DNA of 64,000 bases, taken from Neobacillus citreus (GTDB lineage: Bacteria; Bacillota; Bacilli; Bacillales; Cytobacillaceae). Both the position numbers and the translations under genes were made by a program. The stretch is from the NCBI RefSeq assembly GCF_018343545.2, contig NZ_JAGYPE020000005.1, positions 65,899 to 129,898 of the forward strand. The letters run 5' to 3'. Below, in pieces: positions 32,998-42,683 of the stretch; positions within the stretch are counted from its first letter, which is position 1; every line of letters begins with the position of its first letter. Below the pieces are notes generated by a model. The model was not told the origin of the DNA. It saw nothing but the letters and a program-made list of their open reading frames with translations, and ran no database searches.

Positions 32998-33672
32998 ATG
33001 AAAAATAAACTATTATACATAGAAGACGATCAGGAAATCGGCGCCTGGGTCAGCGAAGATTTAACAAGAAGAGGCTATCATGTGACCTGGCTTACCTCGG
33101 GAGATAATTCGGCCCATTATATGGAGGACATCGACCTAGTCATCCTTGATATCATGCTTCCCGGATTGGACGGATTCTCGATCGGCCTACGGTTAAAAAA
33201 GGAATATCCAGAGACACCGATTCTTCTCCTTTCTGCTAGAACCTCTATTGACGATAAATTGCAAGGTCTTCATTTTGCCGACGATTATGTAACAAAACCC
33301 TTTCATCCCGATGAATTGGCGGCACGTGTGGAAGTGCTGTTAAGACGGCATGAGAAGATGGCACTAACTTTGATTCAACTATCACATCTTTGCATTTATT
33401 TAGACCAAAACCGCATTGTCGATACAAGATCGAATCATGAAATTGTCCTAACCGCAAAGCAGTTTCAGATTTTTACATATTTGCTTCGTCATCCAAACCA
33501 AATTCTCACAAAAGAACAAATCTTTGAAGCTGTTTGGGAAAGCCCCTATATTGCTGGAGATAAAACGTTGATGGTCCATATTCGCCATTTACGCGAAAAA
33601 ATAGAGGAAAATCCGAGCCAGCCGCAAATTATTGAAACGATCCGGGGAATCGGATATCGGGTGAAGCAATGA
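32998..33672 (+). CDS. OmpR-family response regulator
   Basis: 224 residues from ATG 32998, which follows AGGTGGGG (the GTG at 32989 lies inside this site). Receiver domain: LLYIEDDQEIG with the acidic pair, phosphoacceptor in DIDLVILDIMLPGLDGFSIG and KPFHPDELAARV. C-terminal OmpR winged helix: EIVLTAKQFQIFTYLLRHPN and LMVHIRHLREKIEENP, ending IRGIGYRVKQ. Its stop overlaps the kinase start by four bases (ATGA), so the pair is translationally coupled. Likely controls the membrane genes behind. Confidence 0.95.
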   Translation: MKNKLLYIEDDQEIGAWVSEDLTRRGYHVTWLTSGDNSAHYMEDIDLVILDIMLPGLDGFSIGLRLKKEYPETPILLLSARTSIDDKLQGLHFADDYVTKPFHPDELAARVEVLLRRHEKMALTLIQLSHLCIYLDQNRIVDTRSNHEIVLTAKQFQIFTYLLRHPNQILTKEQIFEAVWESPYIAGDKTLMVHIRHLREKIEENPSQPQIIETIRGIGYRVKQ

Positions 33673-35018
33673 AATTTCGACATTCACTGTTGGCAAAATA
33701 TTTACTGATCATTATGGTAGCACTTATCATATGGCCGTTTGTTTTACCTGCCTATTACATCCCCTCCTATTTTCTGGACAAGGATTTTTCACAGAGAGCT
33801 CAGTATATGGATACGAACAAATTAAAGAAAATGTGGCATCATGAGGCAGCAAAGCTGGATGGAGCCATTCCAGCGCAGGTAAATCAGAAGCTTCACACAG
33901 TAAAGGAACAGTATCCGCTCGCATCGATATTCTGGGTGGACGGGTCGGGCAAAACCAAACTGGTACTTTCCGAACAAAAGAATATTCCGGCTCAATGGAC
34001 CTTAGAAAACAGTATTGGGTTTATGAATCATAGCGAAGAAGACCCCATTACTTTTGTGTCTTTTATCGGCAAAGACCAGAGTAACGGATTTATGGTTTTC
34101 CAAATACCGCCCTCCGTTTCAAAGCTTCCGACTCTTTCCTTGATCGATGACAAGCTCTTGGCAATCTATGCTTTTCTCGTATTTGGTCTTTTTCTATTGG
34201 TCTCTTGGTTATTTTTCTTCAAGATACGGAAACGGCTCGTTCATCTACAAACCGCCATGACGGAAACGCAGGAAAACGGGATTCCCGAAAAGATCGTTAT
34301 CAACAAAAAAGACGAAATTAGTGAATTGGGCAAAGCGTTTAATCATATGATCGATGAACTGATCAAAAGCAGGCAGCATGAACAAGAAGAAGAAACGCTG
34401 CGCAAACAGCTGATTGCCAATATATCCCATGATTTACGAACACCGCTCACAGCCATTCGCGGGCATGCCTATTCATTACAAAAAGAACCTTTATCATCCA
34501 AAGGGAAAGAATCACTTCATTTAATCGAAAACAAGGTAGATCTCTTAAGCCATCTGCTGGAAAATCTCCTTTCCTACACGCTATTATCAGCCGGAAAATA
34601 CACATTACAAAGAAAAGAAACGGACATCATTCGGTTCATCCGAGAATCAATGGCAGGATGGTATCCGGTATTTGAGAAAGAAGGCTTTGAAATAGATGTT
34701 CGACTGCCCGAAAAGGCTTTGATCTGGAATATCGATCCCCATTGGTTCATGCGCATCCTAGATAATCTCTACCAAAACGTGATCAGACACGCTAAGTCGG
34801 GGAGGTATGTCGGTGTCAGCATCGTGAATTACGAAGGGAAAACAGCTATTCTGATTGAAGACAGAGGCCCTGGCTTGGATGTAACAACAGACAAAAAGGG
34901 GGCCGGCATCGGCCTCTCCATCGTGTCACTCATGCTTCAGGAAATGAAAGTAGGATGGAACATAACTAGTTCACCAAAGGGCACGGCCATCTATCTGTAC
35001 GAAAAAAAGACGACTTAA
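33669..35018 (+). CDS. Sensor histidine kinase
   Basis: 449 residues. TM1 about 8-30, an extracytoplasmic sensor loop to about 165 (with QYPLASIFWVDGSGKTKLVL), TM2 about 166-188, HAMP (ENGIPEKIVINKKDEISELG), HisKA with the phospho-His in LIANISHDLRTPLTAIRGHA, and HATPase with N-box LDNLYQNVIRHAKSG, G1 IEDRGPGLD and G2 KGAGIGLSIV. Partner of the OmpR regulator. The signal is unknown; two membrane proteins follow after a terminator. Confidence 0.95.
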   Translation: MKFRHSLLAKYLLIIMVALIIWPFVLPAYYIPSYFLDKDFSQRAQYMDTNKLKKMWHHEAAKLDGAIPAQVNQKLHTVKEQYPLASIFWVDGSGKTKLVLSEQKNIPAQWTLENSIGFMNHSEEDPITFVSFIGKDQSNGFMVFQIPPSVSKLPTLSLIDDKLLAIYAFLVFGLFLLVSWLFFFKIRKRLVHLQTAMTETQENGIPEKIVINKKDEISELGKAFNHMIDELIKSRQHEQEEETLRKQLIANISHDLRTPLTAIRGHAYSLQKEPLSSKGKESLHLIENKVDLLSHLLENLLSYTLLSAGKYTLQRKETDIIRFIRESMAGWYPVFEKEGFEIDVRLPEKALIWNIDPHWFMRILDNLYQNVIRHAKSGRYVGVSIVNYEGKTAILIEDRGPGLDVTTDKKGAGIGLSIVSLMLQEMKVGWNITSSPKGTAIYLYEKKTT

Positions 35019-35033
35019 ACAAAATTTAAACGA

Positions 35034-35091
35034 AACCTCACCTTCATTTTAACCTTTACTGATTAGGATGAAAGTGAGGTTATTTATTTTG
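35034..35091 (+). terminator. Terminator between kinase and membrane genes
   Basis: AACCTCACcTTCAT / ATGAAaGTGAGGTT stem with a 20-base loop, then ATTTATTTT. An ATG at 35068 lies inside the 3' arm, which argues against it as a start for the next gene. Partial read-through could set the ratio of kinase to membrane proteins. Confidence 0.75.
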
Positions 35092-35106
35092 GAAAAAAAA
35101 GAAAGG

Positions 35107-36177
35107 ATGATTACGTTGAATGTCACATCGACTTTAATGAAAAAAGAGGCAAAAACAAACAGGAACGGCTGGCCCTCATGGATCGGTTATGCCGCCATGA
35201 TATGGTCGGTACTGTATGGAGGATTACATCTATACTGGTTATTAGGTGGATCTGGATATCCTTTTGGAAATGACGGTATGGGATTGTTCGCCGCCATGGT
35301 GACCTATCTTCCGGCACAAGTTGGCGGTATTATTTTTGTCACCTTATGTCTCATGGGCATTGGAATAGGTCTTGTCATGCAAAGACCACAATATAATTCT
35401 TTTTCTCGGAGGTTTGCTTTTGCCTATTCATGGGGGTTCTCACTTGCGCTGCTCCTGTTTATTCCTGATACCAGGTTAATTGCCGCTATGGCTTACGCTT
35501 TTTTATTTAAATTCGACTTTAACTGGCAAATGTTGAACCAAATTATTTGTATTATTGGAGCCCTTTTTTGGATGATGGCCGCTGTTGTTTACCAAAGAAA
35601 AGCCCGTCATGCATGTGAATATTGCGGACGTAACGATGACGGAGAAACATCTCCATGGATTCGTTGGGGAAGATGGTTGACCATGATCGCCGTGTTGGCA
35701 CCCATACCTTATGCCTTTGTTCGCTTCACGTGGGCACTCGATATCCCTTTAGGGGTAGATCCGCAATTCCTTAGGGATTTCTCGACTGCTAATCCGATGG
35801 CACGTCTGACGGAATGGGTGTTTGGATCTGTATGTATCATCGGAAGTCTCCTTACACTTGGCTTGATTCAAAAATGGGGTGAAGTCTTTCCTCGCTGGTT
35901 CCCATTCATTGGCGGCAAAAGAGTCCCCATCATGCTGGCCGTGATTCCTGCTTCCATTGTGGCCATAGCGGTAACCGCAGCAGGCTTTGTCTTTACATTC
36001 GGTATCATTGCCACGTCACTTCATCTCGGGCCGATAGATAATATTTTACACAGTCAGGGCTGGGGAGCTATGGGACCGATGATTTTTTGGGTGCCATGGG
36101 GAGTGGCTCTTGGGCTAGCTGCGATCGCCTACTATTATCGTCGGCGCGGCCGATGTTCCCGCTGTAGAAGAGGTTAA
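35107..36177 (+). CDS. Eight-helix membrane protein (DUF3995-like), two-component associated
   Basis: About 355 residues from ATG 35107 or TTG 35116 after AGAAAGGA. Roughly eight membrane helices. The N-terminal region (WSVLYGGLHLYWLLGGSGYP) resembles DUF3995 proteins. The sequence WGEVFPRWFPFIGGKRVP recurs as WGRVVPAWVPFIGGKNIH in the next gene, so the two share a building block. Two CxxC sites face the same side: ACEYCGRND in a loop and CSRCRRG at the C-terminus, possible metal or redox sites. Function unknown. Confidence 0.75.
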   Translation: MITLNVTSTLMKKEAKTNRNGWPSWIGYAAMIWSVLYGGLHLYWLLGGSGYPFGNDGMGLFAAMVTYLPAQVGGIIFVTLCLMGIGIGLVMQRPQYNSFSRRFAFAYSWGFSLALLLFIPDTRLIAAMAYAFLFKFDFNWQMLNQIICIIGALFWMMAAVVYQRKARHACEYCGRNDDGETSPWIRWGRWLTMIAVLAPIPYAFVRFTWALDIPLGVDPQFLRDFSTANPMARLTEWVFGSVCIIGSLLTLGLIQKWGEVFPRWFPFIGGKRVPIMLAVIPASIVAIAVTAAGFVFTFGIIATSLHLGPIDNILHSQGWGAMGPMIFWVPWGVALGLAAIAYYYRRRGRCSRCRRG

Positions 36178-36190
36178 AAAGGAGGACTGA

Positions 36191-36859
36191 GTGGCCATGA
36201 ATGAAAAAATAAACAACGTGAAAGCTCAAACGGAAAGGCTAACTGCCTTTGAGCAATGGACGAAGAAAGCGGTATGGCCGGCTTACCTCGGTTGCTTTTG
36301 GGCAGTCATGTATGCCGTTTTCGTCCGATTTTATCAGGCTGCAGGCGGGACGATAGGTCTCCCCGGGCAGTTTGAGGATCCTAAAGCGATGTACATGGCA
36401 AGTTACCTTGCGGGCGTCCTGATCATGACCTGTGGATTCATTTTAATTGCCCTTGTCAGGCCATGGGGACGAGTAGTCCCGGCATGGGTGCCGTTCATTG
36501 GAGGAAAAAACATCCACCGTCTCATCATCTTAATTCCTACCCTTTCCTGTACTGCTTATTTACTTGCACATGGAATCAGTGGGATCATTACAAAAGCCCT
36601 TCTTCTGGCAGATGTCATTACCATTCAATTCACTGGCTGGATTTCACTTGATGTCCACAGCCTGGCGTTATGGTCTCTTTTGTTTTATGAGCCGTGGTTT
36701 GTGATCATGGGCATTTTGTCCGGCTTAACAGCCTCTCATTATGCGCAAGCTTCTGGCATTTCACTTTCTGCATTTAGACGAGGCCTGGCCATCTATTTCA
36801 TGTTCGTTTTTCTACTAACGATGTTTTGTGTATTCTATATCATTTTTAAACTCTCATAA
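36191..36859 (+). CDS. Six-helix membrane protein related to its upstream neighbour
   Basis: 222 residues from GTG 36191 (after AAGGAGG) or ATG 36197. About six membrane helices: YLGCFWAVMYAVFVRFYQA, YMASYLAGVLIMTCGFILIA, LIILIPTLSCTAYLLAHGIS, LWSLLFYEPWFVIMGILSGL and IYFMFVFLLTMFCVFYIIFK. Shares the W-G-x-V-x-P-x-W-x-PFIGGK block with the 35107 protein. Gap only 13 bases, so one operon. A pair of related membrane proteins under a two-component system suggests an envelope-stress or antibiotic-response complex (inference). Confidence 0.75.
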   Translation: MAMNEKINNVKAQTERLTAFEQWTKKAVWPAYLGCFWAVMYAVFVRFYQAAGGTIGLPGQFEDPKAMYMASYLAGVLIMTCGFILIALVRPWGRVVPAWVPFIGGKNIHRLIILIPTLSCTAYLLAHGISGIITKALLLADVITIQFTGWISLDVHSLALWSLLFYEPWFVIMGILSGLTASHYAQASGISLSAFRRGLAIYFMFVFLLTMFCVFYIIFKLS

Positions 36860-37027
36860 ATGGGATGTTTTTTCTTGATATGGCTTCTAACAATCGGGAT
36901 ATTATTATCGTCCCTTGGCGGAGGTTTAGGCGGCGTACAAAAGCTTTGCCCTAATGTTGCCTGTGGAAAAATTGTGGTGTTTGGTGTAATGCGCATTACG
37001 TTCCCTAGTACATGTTCAGGAATGTAA
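36860..37027 (+). CDS. Possible 55-residue hydrophobic peptide, translationally coupled
   Basis: ATG directly follows the TAA of the previous gene. It reads MGCFFLIWLLTIGILLSSLG, then GGLGGVQKLCPNVACGKIVV and ends CSGM. The hydrophobic, glycine-rich start could be one membrane helix; four Cys follow. There is no own Shine-Dalgarno. May be real through coupling or chance; the hairpin at 37031 follows at once. Confidence 0.3.
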   Translation: MGCFFLIWLLTIGILLSSLGGGLGGVQKLCPNVACGKIVVFGVMRITFPSTCSGM

Positions 37028-37030
37028 AAA

Positions 37031-37081
37031 CTGGGTCAGCCCCCCAATCAGGTAAAGCCATAAAAATATCGGGGACTGACC
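37031..37081. repeat. GGGTCAG-type hairpin element
   Basis: GGGTCAGCCCCC / GGGGACTGACCC arms around 25 bases. Such GGTCAGTCCCC hairpins are widespread intergenic elements in Firmicutes; only one copy is visible here. Confidence 0.55.
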
Positions 37082-37184
37082 CTAAAAACAAGCAATGTAT
37101 AAAAACTTGTATATTTGCTCATTAATTTTTTCTTCACAATGTAGAAAAGCATTCGTAAAAAAAGCTAATTTAATGCATCTAAAC

Positions 37185-37500
37185 TAATTTATACATTAGA
37201 ATATCATCCACATATTTATTATCATTAAATTTAAATTCATTAATTTTTCGTCCCTCTTCAATGAACCCCATCTTTTTGTATAAGGATATTGCTCTATGAT
37301 TTGTTGAAAAAACCCCTAGACTTACTTTCTCAATTAATGGATTCTTTTCTGCCTACTCTAATAATGCTTGTGCAGAATTTGTCTAAAGTAATTTCAGCAT
37401 CTTCTACCTTTCCAGTTCGAATAATGTTACTCCCATTATCTCTACTCAGTGTAGAACGACGTAACATTAATTCACTGTACTACTTTAATCACGGTCTTTA
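37185..37500 (-). pseudogene. GNAT acetyltransferase remnant
   Basis: Two frames carry pieces of one GNAT protein: DNGSNIIRTGKVEDAEITLD (upstream frame, stops at TGA) and, shifted, KVSLGVFSTNHRAISLYKKM with GFIEEGRKINEFKFNDNKYV. The acetyl-CoA motif A between them is deleted and a frameshift separates them near 37336. Non-functional. Confidence 0.7.
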
Positions 37501-37554
37501 ACCAGTTCAAATGTTGCAATATTTTTTTTGCGTTTTACCGAATGTTTGTCATAA

Positions 37555-38502
37555 CTATACGTTTAGTATAATACGCCCGCGCCCGTGTCCTCGTTGGCTT
37601 AGTTCATGAGCTTCTTGCACTTTTTCTAAGGGGAATTTTTTTAAAATACAAACTTTTACCTGTTTCCCAATTATCATTTGAGAAATGATCTTAGAAATGG
37701 TTTCAATTTCCTCTAGATGAGGTAAGGAATACGGTTTAACAGGCTTTAATCCAAACCTTTGCACCTTTTCAACTGATGGCTGCTCTACCATCGACAGAAG
37801 TTTTCCTCCCATTTTCACAACGGACCAGGAACGATCTAATGTTTCGCCACCTATAGTATCAACAACTAGATCCACATCCTGGACAATTTTGTCAAATGAT
37901 TTGGAAGTATAATCAATGACAGTGTCAACACCTAATGAGTACAGAAAATCCACATTTTTCGCTGAACAGGTTCCAATTACAAATGCCCCCTTCCATTTGG
38001 CCAATTGGACAGCAATCATGCCGAACCCACCGGCTGCCCCATGAATCAGTACCTTTTCACCTTTTTTTAATTCCCCATCTCGAAATAGGGTCAACCATGC
38101 AGTTACCGCACTTCCTGGTATTGTAACGGATTCATCAAAGCTCAATGCTGCAGGTTTAAGCATAAGTCCTGCTGCCGGTGCCACTGTAAATTCAGCATAG
38201 GTTCCATATTGGCTTCGACCGAAGACCTCCTGTCCTTTGCAGAATTCATGTACATCAGGACCAACTTTCTCCACGGTTCCTGAGAATGACGATCCAGGGA
38301 TATACGGAAAACTTGCGGGGCGACTATCTTTAAACAACCCTTGACGATATTTCCAATCATATGGAAGAACTCCAGCTGCATGAACACGAATTAATACCTC
38401 TCCGGCTTCAGGTCTTGGAAGAGGAATTCGTTCTAGCTTTAACACTTCTGGACCACCGTAATGGTAGACACGAATCGCATTCATTAACTGAGCTGACATC
38501 AC
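37555..38502 (-). CDS. Zinc-independent MDR (quinone oxidoreductase-like)
   Basis: 315 residues. NADPH:quinone-reductase-type start AIRVYHYGGPEVLKLERIPL, PRPEAGEVLIRVHAAGVLPY, PGSSFSGTVEKVGPDVHEF; nucleotide motif HGAAGGFGMIAVQLAKWKGA; no zinc-binding Cys cluster. Ends GHGRGRIILNV. It lies 20 bases behind the MFS gene and is transcribed with it, and a LysR gene diverges from the pair. A detoxification or efflux module for a small electrophile is inferred. Confidence 0.9.
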   Translation of the reverse strand: MMSAQLMNAIRVYHYGGPEVLKLERIPLPRPEAGEVLIRVHAAGVLPYDWKYRQGLFKDSRPASFPYIPGSSFSGTVEKVGPDVHEFCKGQEVFGRSQYGTYAEFTVAPAAGLMLKPAALSFDESVTIPGSAVTAWLTLFRDGELKKGEKVLIHGAAGGFGMIAVQLAKWKGAFVIGTCSAKNVDFLYSLGVDTVIDYTSKSFDKIVQDVDLVVDTIGGETLDRSWSVVKMGGKLLSMVEQPSVEKVQRFGLKPVKPYSLPHLEEIETISKIISQMIIGKQVKVCILKKFPLEKVQEAHELSQRGHGRGRIILNV

Positions 38503-38521
38503 TGATCCATCCTTTCACAAA

Positions 38522-39907
38522 TTAAATTTTCGTTTGTTTGAATGTATCAATTAGCTTATGTTCAGGCCGATACATAAATTTGTACAAAAAAAGCAAATTC
38601 AACAATGTTAGCACAAAAAAACCGAAGTATATATTACTGTAAATTCCAGATTGTCCAGAAGCAACAAGTGGGTTTAGTGGAGGCAATTTGTCAAATTCCA
38701 CTACCGTGGTAATGACAGCTCCACATACGGCAATGGATAAAAAATTCGACAAACTATATACACCCATACCAATTCCTGAATGCTCCTGTGGCAGGTTTCT
38801 AGATACCCAATTGGCTAGTGAGGGCTGCATGAAAATATATCCAACTTCTGTGAGAATCAGGCAAATGGAGATACACCAAGATGCATACCCAACAGAAGTC
38901 GATAGCAAAAGAAACCCGACACTTAAGAGAATGATCGATATCGTTAAAACATAGCGACTACCTTTTTGGTCGGCCAGAGAACCCCCATATTTACCTAATA
39001 GAGCGGAGATGAATGCTGCTGGAACCAATAATAATCCAATCCAATGTCCCTTTAACCCATAAACTTGGTTGAAAAGCAAAGGGGTGATCAGGAATACACC
39101 AAAATTGGTAGAGGTATTTAATGCACCCATGAATATTCCATGACGATAGGAAGCATTCCGAAAAAGACGCAGGGGAATAAATGGATGAGCTGAATGCTTT
39201 TGTCGAATGAGGAAGAAAACAAAGAAACATAAACTTACTATAAGCAACCAAAGATTCAATAAGGTAATGGCTTCCATCAAACAAATAATGAAGACTGCTA
39301 TTAATCCCGCACTTGAAATATCAATCATCCCATCTTGTTTATGAACCTCATTAGGAAACCATTTGCGAATAAAGGGCAGCGCCAGTATGATGCACATGGA
39401 GAAAAGAAATAAATATCTCCAGTGAAAGTATCCCGTTAGAATCCCGCCCAATATCGGACCAACCACCCCTGAAAACGCCATGGTGGATGCGATCATCCCT
39501 AGTGCTTTTCCTCGACTCTCAGCATTAATATAACGAGCAGGGATGACCATTGCTAAAGAAGGGATAGACGAAACCCCGATTCCTTGTATAACTCGCCCCA
39601 TAATCAACAGCAGGTAACTGGGAGCAAGAAAACACAGGATGGAACCGCTGAAAAACATGAGTACTCCAAAGGTAGCCAAATTTTTTATCCCGAAATGATC
39701 CGCTAACTTTCCATATAATAGTGTGCCAAGAGCTGATATGATTCCCGATACGGTTACCACCCAACTGGAGGTGGAAGGAGTTATTCCAAACTGAACCGAT
39801 ATATCAGGTAAAGCCACATTCAACATGTAACTATTGATTACAGCAAAAGGAACAATGAAGCAAAGTAAACGAATGAGTTGAGTTTCTTGTGCAACTGATA
39901 AATTCAT
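38522..39907 (-). CDS. MFS drug transporter, 14-helix (DHA2/TetL-like)
   Basis: 461 residues, about 14 membrane helices. Motif A LLYGKLADHFGIKNLATFGV, motif C-like SGVVGPILGGILTGYFHWRY, and VIQGIGVSSIPSLAMVIPAR as in Tet(L)/LmrB/Bmr3-type exporters. Probably proton-driven efflux. First gene of the MFS-MDR pair, divergent from LysR at 40046 (138-base gap). Confidence 0.92.
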   Translation of the reverse strand: MNLSVAQETQLIRLLCFIVPFAVINSYMLNVALPDISVQFGITPSTSSWVVTVSGIISALGTLLYGKLADHFGIKNLATFGVLMFFSGSILCFLAPSYLLLIMGRVIQGIGVSSIPSLAMVIPARYINAESRGKALGMIASTMAFSGVVGPILGGILTGYFHWRYLFLFSMCIILALPFIRKWFPNEVHKQDGMIDISSAGLIAVFIICLMEAITLLNLWLLIVSLCFFVFFLIRQKHSAHPFIPLRLFRNASYRHGIFMGALNTSTNFGVFLITPLLFNQVYGLKGHWIGLLLVPAAFISALLGKYGGSLADQKGSRYVLTISIILLSVGFLLLSTSVGYASWCISICLILTEVGYIFMQPSLANWVSRNLPQEHSGIGMGVYSLSNFLSIAVCGAVITTVVEFDKLPPLNPLVASGQSGIYSNIYFGFFVLTLLNLLFLYKFMYRPEHKLIDTFKQTKI

Positions 39908-40045
39908 TTTACCTATCCTCCTTCACTGCTGTTTAAATAATGAATGCTATTCTATCAACATTGTATGATTCATTACGTATAATGAAAAATGTATATTTGT
40001 TTATATAATCATAAGATTGAGCTTATGAAAGGAGAAGAGGTAATA

Positions 40046-40927
40046 ATGGATCTGCTTCAGCTAAAGTATTTTCAAAAGGTTGCACAACTGAAACATTTAA
40101 CAAAGGCTGCACAGGAATTATATATTACACAACCCGCTCTTAGCCAGACTATCGCGAGGTTAGAAAAAGATGTTAGGGTACCACTATTTGATCGGCGAGG
40201 GAGACAGATTTCACTGAATGAATATGGAGAGGTTTTCCTGGAAAAAGTAGAAACCGCACTAAATGCCTTGGAAGAGGGACGACGAAAAATTGCCGATATG
40301 GCAGGATTGGAACGAGGAATCGTTTCTATCGACACAACCTTTTTACCCTATTTTTTTAATGTAATAAACTCTTTTCGAGCCTCTTATCCCGATGTCCATT
40401 TCAGGATTTCACAAGTTTCCACGTTGGAAAAGAAGGAGCGTCTACTCGAAAACGGTGAAATTGATTTCAGTATTTCATGCAAACCCATTGAACGAAAAGG
40501 ATTTTGCAACATACCTATACAGACAGAAGAAATATTACTAGCAGTCCCCATCACACATCGACTTGCAAATCAACAGAGTATCAAGCTGAGTGAAGTCGCT
40601 AATGAACCTTTTATCCACTTTAAGAAGGGCCATTCATTTCGGGAAACTACTGATGAACTGTGTCAAAAAGCAGGTTTTACACCGAATATTGTCTGTGAAA
40701 CGGATGAGTCAAAAACAATAAAGGAATTAGTTCACTCAGGTCTTGGAATCGCATTTTGGTTAGAAACTTTATTAGAAAGAGAGAATTTATTTCATCATTT
40801 ACACATTCAAGAACCGGTTTGCCAGCGTACCTATTATTTGTCATGGTCGGAAAAGCGTTATTTATCCTTTGCCGCTAGTATGTTTCGGGACCTACTAATC
40901 CAGCATTTTAAAACATTACAGAAGTAA
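40046..40927 (+). CDS. LysR-family transcriptional regulator
   Basis: 293 residues from ATG 40046 after GGAGAAGAGG; the longer reading from 39989 has no ribosome-binding site. HTH: MDLLQLKYFQKVAQLKHLTK, AAQELYITQPALSQTIARLE, VPLFDRRGRQISLNEYGEVF. Effector domain from about residue 90. Divergent from the MFS/MDR pair, its likely target. Confidence 0.92.
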   Translation: MDLLQLKYFQKVAQLKHLTKAAQELYITQPALSQTIARLEKDVRVPLFDRRGRQISLNEYGEVFLEKVETALNALEEGRRKIADMAGLERGIVSIDTTFLPYFFNVINSFRASYPDVHFRISQVSTLEKKERLLENGEIDFSISCKPIERKGFCNIPIQTEEILLAVPITHRLANQQSIKLSEVANEPFIHFKKGHSFRETTDELCQKAGFTPNIVCETDESKTIKELVHSGLGIAFWLETLLERENLFHHLHIQEPVCQRTYYLSWSEKRYLSFAASMFRDLLIQHFKTLQK

Positions 40928-41705
40928 TAACTCAACTTTTACCGTTGCGGACTAGCTTAAAAAAATAGGAGGGTTATAGCCATTAATTTTTCTTTGTTCA
41001 GATAATGATGTTCTCCAATCAATCTTTTTTAAAAAAGGATAATTGATATCAAACGTATATTTACTGTATCTTTCATCCAGCAGCATTGTTACCTTTCACA
41101 AGAAAGCGCCTGAGAGGCTACTAAATTTTTGAAGGTGGTATTTACGAAATCCCCACTTTTACACCAGTTGTTTATCTATGATCTCTACCTCTTTGTTACT
41201 TCTGCTCATTTTCCCGCAGCCACTTTTTCATATACTTTATTTTACTTTCTTGCATGAGTCCATCCATGTTTGCATTAAGCAATTCTATAAACTTTGGAAA
41301 AACTGAATTAACAAGGTTAACATCAGGGTAAGTCGCATAAATTTAGACAACAAAATCACACACAAAACGCAGAGGTTTTAGCATCCTCTACGTTTTCTTT
41401 AGTATTTTACCTTTTACATTAAACAAACAGTAATAAAACAAATCCATTCTAAACTTTTATATGCCGATTTTTTTCTTCTTTGCAACAGAAACCTTGATTT
41501 AGCAATAAAAAAGACAGACCAAAATTTTGTTATTTGGTCTGTCTTTTCATTATTTATTTCATTGTTGCGTTAAACTGCTGATAGTTTAATAATGTGTACT
41601 CCAAAGTATTGTTATATCAATATGGAAAAAGTGGGTTCATCGAAGGTCATTATATTATCTAGAAAGCGTTCATTCTCTTCCAAAGCCATTAGCATAATAG
41701 GCTTT
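40928..41705. other. Gene-free stretch with a coding remnant and two terminators
   Basis: At 41196-41342 on the minus strand a closed frame reads IYATYPDVNLVNSVFPKFIE, LLNANMDGLMQESKIKYMKK and WLRENEQK, evidently the last 48 residues of a lost protein I cannot name. Terminator hairpins lie at 41364-41400 (AAAACGCAGAGG / CCTCTACGTTTT) and 41507-41548 (AAAGACAGACCAAA / TTTGGTCTGTCTTTT). A further 27-codon minus-strand frame at about 41605-41685 lacks clear signals. Confidence 0.5.
41507..41548. terminator. Strong bidirectional terminator
   Basis: AAAGACAGACCAAA / TTTGGTCTGTCTTTT with A/T-rich tails on both sides. Confidence 0.8.
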
Positions 41706-42452
41706 TCATTCCTCCATAAAATCAGTAATTAGACTATACAGCTTCTCGGGGTGGGTGAGATTAGCCATATGGTCAGCACCCGGAATTTCTATGATTCTCG
41801 CATCTGAGTGCATTCGAAAGTAATTGGCAACTAGAAGGTTATCGGGTGATTCTTCCTTACCGATAATCAATAATGTGTTGACCGTTAATTCTCCTAATCT
41901 TTCAATGGCCGGTGGTTGCGGCCAAATTAATTTAACCGGAGGCCATTCAAACATTCGGTTCATATGGTGCCGAAGGATTTGAACCATCAAATCCCGGTGC
42001 GGACTCACCGCTACAACACGATTAGATGGGTCACAGAGTAAAAGCTCAATCATCTTATCGATATCGGGGGCAGCTTCATGAACCTTCTTCATTCTCTCTC
42101 CAAATTCCTTCGAATAGCTAAACCCAGATAATCCCGGCGCAAGCAAAATTAGTTTAGATACCCTCTCAGGATAATTCAGAGCGAATTCAGTGGCAATTTG
42201 GCCGCCCATTGAGTGACCGATGAGCGTTGCCTGATTGATTTCTAGATGATCAAGCAGTGACAACAAATCTTCAACAGGGTTGACATCTTCTATAGGAGAC
42301 GGTGATTTCCCGGTCCCACGTCCGTCAAAAGCAACGACCTTATAGTGTTTCGCTAAAAGAGGGGCGACAAATGTCCAATTTCGTACATCAGCCCCACCAG
42401 TGAGGAGGACCACAGGTTGACCAATACCATTAACTTCGTAATACAAATCCAT
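41706..42452 (-). CDS. Alpha/beta hydrolase
   Basis: About 248 residues from ATG 42452 (MDLYYEVNGIGQPVVLLTGG) after GGTGGGGGA. The oxyanion strand GGADVRNW, FDGRGTGKSPSPIE, nucleophile elbow ATLIGHSMGGQIATEFAL (Ser in GHSMG), acid region LIIGKEESPDNLL and His in IPGADHMANLTHPEK. All triad positions present. Substrate unknown; monocistronic. Confidence 0.9.
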   Translation of the reverse strand: MDLYYEVNGIGQPVVLLTGGADVRNWTFVAPLLAKHYKVVAFDGRGTGKSPSPIEDVNPVEDLLSLLDHLEINQATLIGHSMGGQIATEFALNYPERVSKLILLAPGLSGFSYSKEFGERMKKVHEAAPDIDKMIELLLCDPSNRVVAVSPHRDLMVQILRHHMNRMFEWPPVKLIWPQPPAIERLGELTVNTLLIIGKEESPDNLLVANYFRMHSDARIIEIPGADHMANLTHPEKLYSLITDFMEE

Positions 42453-42683
42453 TGATATTCCCCCACCTAACATAATTTAATATTTTCATTTGAACGTGTG
42501 AAAGGATTATGAAAAATAACCATGAAGTTAAGTTTTCACTCACACCTACCCCTACACATATTACATATTTTACCACAAATAAGTATGGTAAATGCTTAAT
42601 TTTTAGAAAATATACCTTTGTTTCAGCTTGAGCTAAATGTATTCATTTAGCTCATAAACAAGTTCGCCAAAACGGACATTTTT

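Noticed and set aside
35068..35106. ATG 35068 as start of the eight-helix membrane protein
   Set aside because: It lies within the 3' arm of a terminator hairpin and has no Shine-Dalgarno; the site AGAAAGGA points to 35107 or 35116.
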